From Methanomicrobiales archaeon (GTDB lineage: Archaea; Halobacteriota; Methanomicrobia; Methanomicrobiales; Methanospirillaceae), in contig JAAEET010000019.1 in NCBI GenBank assembly GCA_013415565.1, forward strand, positions 1-33,601: a stretch of 33,601 nucleotides of DNA, given 5' to 3'. A program made the position numbers and the translations under genes. The notes beneath the pieces were generated by a model, which was given only the letters and a program-made list of their open reading frames with translations, ran no database searches and was not told the origin of the DNA. Positions 27,586 to 33,601 of this stretch are shown one piece after another. How positions within the stretch are numbered: position 1 is the stretch's first letter; each line of letters opens with the position of its first letter.

Positions 27586-28476
27586 GTGCTGCCACACCTG
27601 CGATCCGGAACCGTGCGAACCGGGGGGGTTACGCTCGGCAACCACCTGCTCCTCGCTGCAGGAATCCTCGGGACCACGGGAGCGTCTCTATCCCGGATGC
27701 TGGAGAGCGGGGCCGGGGGGGTGGTGACCAAGTCCATCGGGCCTTATCCGTGCGAAGGGCATCCGGGCCCCTGCGTGGTCGAAGTCGGGGACGGAGTCCT
27801 CAATGCCATGGGCCTGCCGAATCCCTCGAAAGAATTTTCGGGTGAGCTCGCCGTCCTTGCCGGAAAACCGGTCATCGCCAGCATCTACGGCGGCAATCCC
27901 GATGAGTTCCGTATCGTCGCGGAATGGTTCGCAGGACAGGTTGCCGGCTTCGAGCTGAACCTGAGCTGCCCCCATGCCGCGGGCTACGGTGCCTCGCTCG
28001 GGTCAGATCCCCGCCTGGTGGAGGAGTGTACCCGTGCGGTCAGCGGGCTTCGCCTCCCGGTCTGGGTCAAGCTGACCCCCAACGTCACCGATATCACCGC
28101 CTGCGGTCTGGCCGCGGAGCGCGGGGGCGCATCCGCCATTGTGGCTATCAACACCGTGAAGGCCATGAGGATATCGCCCGAACTCCGGCGTCCGGTGCTC
28201 GGAAACCGGTTCGGCGGGCTCTCGGGAAAAGCCATCTTCCCCATCGCCGTCCGGTGTGTGTACGATCTCTACGGAGCATGCTCGATCCCCATCATCGGCT
28301 GTGGCGGAATTTCAACCGCGCGTGACGTGCTCGAGATGATGATGGCCGGTGCGGCAGCCGTTGAGATCGGGACCGCAGTCAAGGACAATCCCATGATATT
28401 CAGGGATATTGCCGCGGAACTCTATCGTCCGGACGGGATACCGGCCGATGAGCTGGTGGGGTGCGCCCATGAGTGA
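27586..28476 (+). CDS. pyrD: Dihydroorotate dehydrogenase, catalytic subunit
   Basis: GGVTLGNHLLLAAGILGTTG, FELNLSCPHAAGYG, PVWVKLTPNVTDI, IGCGGISTARDVLEMMMAGAAAVEIGTA; GTG start. Confidence 0.95.
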   Translation: MLPHLRSGTVRTGGVTLGNHLLLAAGILGTTGASLSRMLESGAGGVVTKSIGPYPCEGHPGPCVVEVGDGVLNAMGLPNPSKEFSGELAVLAGKPVIASIYGGNPDEFRIVAEWFAGQVAGFELNLSCPHAAGYGASLGSDPRLVEECTRAVSGLRLPVWVKLTPNVTDITACGLAAERGGASAIVAINTVKAMRISPELRRPVLGNRFGGLSGKAIFPIAVRCVYDLYGACSIPIIGCGGISTARDVLEMMMAGAAAVEIGTAVKDNPMIFRDIAAELYRPDGIPADELVGCAHE

Positions 28477-29233
28477 CGGATGCACCCGGGCCTGTGCGAT
28501 CACGGAGATCGTGGATGAGACTTCCACGGTCCGGACCCTGTATTTCGCTGAACCGTTCGATTTCCGGGCAGGACAGTTTGTTATGGTCTGGGTACCGGGA
28601 GTGGATGAAGTTCCGATGGCGCTCTCGTCAGCCCGCTCGATCACCGTCCAGAACGTGGGGGAAGCAACGGCAGCCCTTTGCGGAATGGAGGAAGGCGACC
28701 TGCTGGGGATTCGCGGGCCATTCGGCAACGGATTTCCCGATGACGGTACAATCCTTGCGATAGCAGGAGGGGTCGGCGCCGCGCCCCTCAGGCCCCTGGT
28801 CATGGGGGGCAGGGTGGATACCCTGCTGCTCGGTGCGCGGAGTGCCGGGGAGCTCCTCTTTTCCCGCGACTTTTCCGGTGCCGCCCGGGTCCGCACCGCG
28901 ACCGATGACGGTTCTGCCGGGCACCACGGGTTCGTGACCGATCTCCTGGCCGGGGAAGATCCTGCATCCTTCGAGCGGATCTGTGTCTGCGGCCCGGAAC
29001 GGATGATGCATGCTGTTCTGTGCGCTCTCGACCAACAGGGGATTGCCGGCCGCGGATACTTCAGCCTCCACCGCTACATGAAGTGCGGCATTGGCCTGTG
29101 CGGATCCTGCTGCATCGACCCTGACGGCCTCCGGGTCTGCCGGGACGGCCCGGTCTTTACCGGGGACCTCCTGCTCCGTTCGGAATTCGGTCGCTACTGT
29201 CGCGACGCGAGCGGCAGAAAACGACCGGTCTGA
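28469..29233 (+). CDS. pyrK: Dihydroorotate dehydrogenase electron transfer subunit
   Basis: Start MSDGCTRACAITEI overlaps the pyrD end; RAGQFVMVWVPG, AIAGGVGAAPLRPL, Fe-S motif MKCGIGLCGSCCIDPDGLRVCRDGP. Confidence 0.93.
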   Translation: MSDGCTRACAITEIVDETSTVRTLYFAEPFDFRAGQFVMVWVPGVDEVPMALSSARSITVQNVGEATAALCGMEEGDLLGIRGPFGNGFPDDGTILAIAGGVGAAPLRPLVMGGRVDTLLLGARSAGELLFSRDFSGAARVRTATDDGSAGHHGFVTDLLAGEDPASFERICVCGPERMMHAVLCALDQQGIAGRGYFSLHRYMKCGIGLCGSCCIDPDGLRVCRDGPVFTGDLLLRSEFGRYCRDASGRKRPV

Positions 29234-29350
29234 ATGGGCGCAAACGAGAACTATAAATACAAACATTTTTGTCCGGCCCGGCGAAAAGATCTGCTGTTCT
29301 CTTTTTAAAGGGAATAAAAAAACGATTGAATCCCTAAAAACAATTAGAAA

Positions 29351-29362
29351 GTTATTAATAAC
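29351..29362. repeat. 12-bp perfect palindrome in the fdhC leader
   Basis: GTTATTAATAAC equals its own reverse complement; lies about 86 nt upstream of the fdhC ATG. Confidence 0.6.
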
Positions 29363-29447
29363 ACCAGAAAAGATTTTAATTTTGACCCTATACGAGAAGT
29401 GAGTTTGGGGTTATTGGTTAAGGTAGACATTGAGAGGTGTGTAAAAA

Positions 29448-30320
29448 ATGGTGTTTCATCCCCCAGTTGCGATCGTCGCGAAGGCCGGCGATGCTGGGAA
29501 GTACAAGGTAGGGCTGCCTGCCTGGAACATGCTCCTTCGCGGATTCATGGCCGGCGCCTACATCGCCATCGGCGGTGCTCTGGCCACGGTTTGTTCCACT
29601 GGCGTAGCCACATTTTTGGGAGCCGGATTCGCAAAGCTGGTTCTGGGAGGAGTGTTCCCTGTTGGGCTTATTATCATCGTGCTCACCGGAGCAGAACTCT
29701 TCACCGGTGACGCGATGCTGGCCCCGATGGCTGCTTTTATCCACAAAATCAGTTGGGCAGCAGTGCTCAACCTCTGGGTATGGGTCTATATTGGAAACCT
29801 GATCGGTTCCATTGTGTATGCCTACATCATGGCCTACGGACCCCTTACTGGCTGGAGTGCAGCCGGCGTCGGCAGTGTCAACGCCTTCGGACTGACGGCA
29901 GTGAACATTGCCATAGCAAAAGTGAGTTATGTCGGAATGGCCGCCAACTGGTCGGCATTCGTGAAAGCAATCGGTTGTAACTGGCTGGTCAACCTGGCCG
30001 TGCTGCTCGGTATCTGTGCCGATGACCTGATTGGAAAGTTCTTCGGAATCTGGTTCCCGATCATGGCCTTCGTTGCCACCGGATTCGAGCACTGTGTTGC
30101 GAACATGTATTTCATCCCGGCAGGGCTGATGACCGCACCGTTCCTCTCCGCTGACCAGATAGCGGCTATCGGTGCTGAAAAACTCGCCAACCTGACCTGG
30201 GTTACCATGTGGACCAACAACATCATCGTGGTCACCATTGGTAACATTATCGGCGGATTGTTCTTCGTCGGTGTCATCTACTGGGTCGCCTTCCGGAAAG
30301 AGATCGCAGCACTCAAGTAG
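29448..30320 (+). CDS. fdhC: Formate transporter (formate/nitrite transporter family)
   Basis: 290 aa, multi-TM; AWNMLLRGFMAGAYIAIGGAL, LTGAELFTGDAMLAPMA, ATGFEHCVANMYFIPAGLM, WVTMWTNNIIVVTIGNIIGG. Confidence 0.95.
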   Translation: MVFHPPVAIVAKAGDAGKYKVGLPAWNMLLRGFMAGAYIAIGGALATVCSTGVATFLGAGFAKLVLGGVFPVGLIIIVLTGAELFTGDAMLAPMAAFIHKISWAAVLNLWVWVYIGNLIGSIVYAYIMAYGPLTGWSAAGVGSVNAFGLTAVNIAIAKVSYVGMAANWSAFVKAIGCNWLVNLAVLLGICADDLIGKFFGIWFPIMAFVATGFEHCVANMYFIPAGLMTAPFLSADQIAAIGAEKLANLTWVTMWTNNIIVVTIGNIIGGLFFVGVIYWVAFRKEIAALK

Positions 30321-30328
30321 AGTAACGG

Positions 30329-30874
30329 ATGAAAATAAAGAACACGGAGGTGAGGATTTCCATCATCGCGATGGCGGTGGTGGTCTTCTTCGCCATTCTT
30401 TTATCAATTTCCTACTTCCTGATCCGCGACCCGGTCATCATCACCATGGGAATCCCGACCCTCATCCTGCTCATCGTCCTGCCGCTCGGCCTCAATTATC
30501 TGAGCCAGAAGCAGTACGCCGATGTCAGGCCGCAGTATGAACGGGAAGCCCGGACGGTCCGCGTCAGGCTGATCAACCTTTCGATGGTCGGTCAGCCGGT
30601 CAGGATCGAAGGAGTTGTCGAGAAGGTCTATCTCCAGTTTCTCAACCGGCCACAGTACCTGGTCGCCGACCGGAGCGGTGAGATCTCGGTGAAGATGTTC
30701 ACCCAGCCGGAGGAGAGGGTAAAGGTTGGTGACGTGGTTGAGGTTCTCGGCATGGTCATAAAACGATACGTGGTTAGCGGGGATGCGGTCATCAACGGCG
30801 TCTCTATCAGGAAGATCGATAAAACGATCGAAGCCCGGAAGAAAGAATCCGGAAAACCTGATGAAAAATCCTGA
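30329..30874 (+). CDS. Membrane-anchored OB-fold nucleic-acid-binding-like protein
   Basis: 181 aa; two N-terminal TM segments then VRIEGVVEKVYLQFLNRPQYLVADRSGEISVKMFTQPEERVKVGDVVEVLGMVIKRY (OB-fold-like); 8-nt gap after fdhC. Confidence 0.72.
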   Translation: MKIKNTEVRISIIAMAVVVFFAILLSISYFLIRDPVIITMGIPTLILLIVLPLGLNYLSQKQYADVRPQYEREARTVRVRLINLSMVGQPVRIEGVVEKVYLQFLNRPQYLVADRSGEISVKMFTQPEERVKVGDVVEVLGMVIKRYVVSGDAVINGVSIRKIDKTIEARKKESGKPDEKS

Positions 30875-30927
30875 AATTCCGGGCCACCACCCGGTTTTCA
30901 ATTCTGGTCCTGGTGGAATTCAGCCGC

Positions 30928-33601
30928 TCAGGTTCCCGCGTTCCAGAATTCCCCGGTCTCCGTAAAATACAGCCATCCTTCCACCGTCTTCCCCGGCAGG
31001 ATCTGCCGTGCTGCCTCCACATAAATTCCCATCGAAACCGCGTAGGTTTCCGCCACCAGAGCATACTCTTCCGGGACGACCCCCTCGCTCTTGTAATCGA
31101 TTACCATCCAGGTGCCGTCCCCGCGTTCGCACAGCCGGTCAATCTTCCCGGTGACCCGTTTGCCATTAAAAGTGATAACAAACGGCAGCTCGCAGAACTC
31201 CTGCTTCACCCGCTGCATCAACTCCGATGAACGGAAGCGGGAAACGATCTCCCTGCACTGCCGGATCGCTTCCGGATCCTCAACCCCGAACTCCTGGCAC
31301 ACCACCCCGGCATCCCGCCCCCGCAGCACCTCGTGGATGATGGTTCCTTTCGTTGCACCCTCGATTCCCGGTAAATACCGTGGTCGTTCACGTTCTCTGT
31401 CCGGCTTCCTCCCGGGCAGGACACCCTTGTCGAACCCGGAAACCGGACATGTCCGTATCGGGCCTGGAATCCGTTCGAATACCGGCCGCGACCATATCCC
31501 GTTCATGCCGGCACACGCTTCCGGGACCGGTATCAGTTCCGGCCGTTCCCGGTCCGCCTCGGCAGGGATGGCCGCCGGATCGCTGGTGATCGCCAGCCGG
31601 ATTGGTCCATGGTCCGAAGAGAGATCCAGCCCGCCTGCTGCAATTGCATCCCCGGTAATGTTCAGCGCCGGGAAGATCCATTCGATCCTCGATCTCGCGA
31701 GGTTCACGGACATCTCGGGATTCTCGGGAGCCGTCCCGCTCATGATCAGGTGGTCCCGTGCCCGGGTCAGGGCGACATAGAGCAGGCGTTTCCTCTCGGC
31801 CCGTTCCTTCTGGCGCTGCATCTCGCGAAGGGCGGCGAGCATGGGCGTCCCCGTCAGCTCGTAGTCTTCCCGGGGGTCAGGGACTTTGAGGCCGACGAGG
31901 AGCGGATTGTCCCCGATCATGATCGGGCGATGCTGTTCCCGGAACCGCATACCCATGTCGGGTACGACAACAACGGGGAATTCGAGCCCCTTTGCCGCAT
32001 GCACGGTCATGATGTTGACGGCATCCTCGGCGAGCGTATCGAGCGGCGCCTCGCCTTCCCGCTCGTCCTCCTCGATGGCGATCCGCAGATCGGCCGTGAA
32101 ATCGGCGAGCCCGTACGATCCTGCCTCCTCCCGCTCCCGGGCCAGGGCAACCATCTTCTCGATATTGGCAAGGATCTGCCTCCCTTCCGGGAGGGCGGCA
32201 TAAACGGTGGTGATTCCGGAATCGGCGAGGATCCGGCGGAGGAGTGCGACCAGGCCGATTCGGCCCGCCGATCCGATCCACGAGGAAAGGAGGGTTGTGG
32301 TATGCCGGACATTCGGTGATACGCCGGTTGCAGCAGAACGTTGCAGTTTCTCCCAGAGCGTCCGCCCCCGCTCCTGGGCAATGAGAAAGAGATCGGTATC
32401 GGAGATTCCAAAATAGGGGGACCGGAGAACACCGGCAAGGCTGATATCATCATGGCGGAGCTCGAGGAACCGGAGGAGGTTGTACAGGTCGAACACTTCC
32501 TGCCGGGAATAAAATCCCGTTCCGCCGTGCACGTAGAACGGGATCCCGTAGCGGCCGAAAGCGGCCAGGTAGTACGGGAGATTGGTCCGCTGTTCCAGGA
32601 GAAGTGCAATATCTCCGTACCGGGCTGGTCTTTTCACGAAGGTCCGGTCCCGTGCCTCTTCGTATACCTCCACGGGATTTCTGTTCATGAGACTCGAGAT
32701 CCTCCGTGCCACCATGTCTGCCTCGTTCCGCTTCGAGACGGCGGAATCATCGTCGCCGGGTGCAAGCATCAGCTCGAGCGACCCTGCATGTTCCAACCGG
32801 GCGTCGGAGGCGAGGATCGGTTCATACGAGAACTCCCACGGTTTCTCCGCTTCTTCAAACAGCCGGGAGAAGAGGATATTGGTCAGCCCGATCACCTCCT
32901 TGGTGCTCCGGAAACTTGTATCGAGATTGACCACCCGGCCTTCGCATGCGGCAAGGACGATCCGCTGCGCCTCCTTGAACCGGGTGACGTCGGCATCCCT
33001 GAACAGGTAGATGGACTGCTTGGGATCGCCGACGATGAAGAGGCAGTCGGTCCCGGGAGACGGTGTTCCGATGATCGAGAGGATGATGTCAAACTGGGTG
33101 ATATCGGTGTCCTGGAATTCGTCCACGAGGATGTACCGGAACCTCGGCATGAAATGGGTTGCGACAAGATCGCCCTGTTCAAGGAACAACCGCCGGGCAT
33201 TCAGGATGAGATCGCCAAAATCAAGGCCACCCAGGCCTGCTTTCTCCGCCTCGACGATCTCCCGGTAACGGACGAACACCCGGGAGAGATCGCGGAGGAG
33301 GTCCACCGATCCGGTCAGGAGGGGATCGCCAGGATCGGTGGTCATATGGCAGAGGGAGCGTTTTCGTTCGAGAATATCGATCAGGTCCTTTCGTGCCCTC
33401 CTGAAGTCCGAGAGGTCCCGTTCGTTCCAGACCTTTCTGCTCCCGACATTCCCCGGCCGGTTCCCGAGAATGGTCGCGGCTGCGCAACAGAACTCTTCGG
33501 TGCAGGAGAAGGAGGAGATCTGTTCGAGGCAGGGACGGATTTCGGAGAGATATGCCGCCGCTCTGTCGTCTGTCCCCTCGTATCGGGCGGCAAGATCGAG
33601 C
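30928..33601 (-). CDS. UvrD/AddA-RecB-like ATP-dependent helicase-nuclease (5' end beyond the window)
   Basis: DFGDLILNARRLF, ILVDEFQDTDITQFDII, IVGDPKQSIYLFRDADV, NIMTVHAAKGLEFPVVVVPDMG, LLYVALTRARDHLIMSG; C-terminal RecB nuclease VTGKIDRLCERGDGTWMVIDYKS. Frame stays open from 33345 to 33601. Confidence 0.93.
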   Translation of the reverse strand, partial: LDLAARYEGTDDRAAAYLSEIRPCLEQISSFSCTEEFCCAAATILGNRPGNVGSRKVWNERDLSDFRRARKDLIDILERKRSLCHMTTDPGDPLLTGSVDLLRDLSRVFVRYREIVEAEKAGLGGLDFGDLILNARRLFLEQGDLVATHFMPRFRYILVDEFQDTDITQFDIILSIIGTPSPGTDCLFIVGDPKQSIYLFRDADVTRFKEAQRIVLAACEGRVVNLDTSFRSTKEVIGLTNILFSRLFEEAEKPWEFSYEPILASDARLEHAGSLELMLAPGDDDSAVSKRNEADMVARRISSLMNRNPVEVYEEARDRTFVKRPARYGDIALLLEQRTNLPYYLAAFGRYGIPFYVHGGTGFYSRQEVFDLYNLLRFLELRHDDISLAGVLRSPYFGISDTDLFLIAQERGRTLWEKLQRSAATGVSPNVRHTTTLLSSWIGSAGRIGLVALLRRILADSGITTVYAALPEGRQILANIEKMVALAREREEAGSYGLADFTADLRIAIEEDEREGEAPLDTLAEDAVNIMTVHAAKGLEFPVVVVPDMGMRFREQHRPIMIGDNPLLVGLKVPDPREDYELTGTPMLAALREMQRQKERAERKRLLYVALTRARDHLIMSGTAPENPEMSVNLARSRIEWIFPALNITGDAIAAGGLDLSSDHGPIRLAITSDPAAIPAEADRERPELIPVPEACAGMNGIWSRPVFERIPGPIRTCPVSGFDKGVLPGRKPDRERERPRYLPGIEGATKGTIIHEVLRGRDAGVVCQEFGVEDPEAIRQCREIVSRFRSSELMQRVKQEFCELPFVITFNGKRVTGKIDRLCERGDGTWMVIDYKSEGVVPEEYALVAETYAVSMGIYVEAARQILPGKTVEGWLYFTETGEFWNAGT

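Noticed and set aside
1-33601. CRISPR arrays, transposases, integrases, toxin-antitoxin or classic defence genes
   Set aside because: No regularly spaced repeats or recognisable mobile/defence proteins found by eye; the helicase-nuclease is AddA/RecB-like and more consistent with housekeeping repair unless neighbours outside the window say otherwise.

Overview
The window looks like a GC-rich euryarchaeal methanogen chromosome, most likely Methanomicrobiales (inferred from FtsZ/Spt5/L11 gene order, a CfbB-like protein, MptE, FdhC and PolB). It is compact and mostly housekeeping. Minus-strand block 1: dtdA-ftsZ-secE-spt5-rpl11-rpl1 (L1 runs off the left edge). Then a plus-strand molybdopterin operon: an untracked 58-aa Cys protein, moeA, and a moeA fused to a binding-protein-like domain. 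Next come LOG-family and aldehyde dehydrogenase genes, ileS, thg1, a PRC-barrel protein, an M50-CBS protease, a radical SAM/HhH - mptE - DHH/RCK cluster, tRNA-Lys(CTT), a zinc-ribbon RDD protein, a 63-aa DnaJ-type Cys-rich mini-protein, ilvD, cfbB/cbiA, a small exported protein, a second RDD protein, polB, a malate-dehydrogenase-like gene, pyrD-pyrK, fdhC, a membrane-anchored OB-fold protein, and an AddA/RecB-like helicase-nuclease running off the right edge. I saw no CRISPR array, transposon, prophage or clear defence island. The best leads are the 58-aa CxxxC protein in the moeA operon, the uncharacterised radical SAM/MptE/DHH cluster, the small Cys-rich mini-protein, a centrally placed TATA element apparently serving two divergent genes, a dyad upstream of the zinc-ribbon RDD gene, and three convergent gene pairs with overlapping 3' ends. 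Family assignments come from motif recognition by eye; no database search was run.
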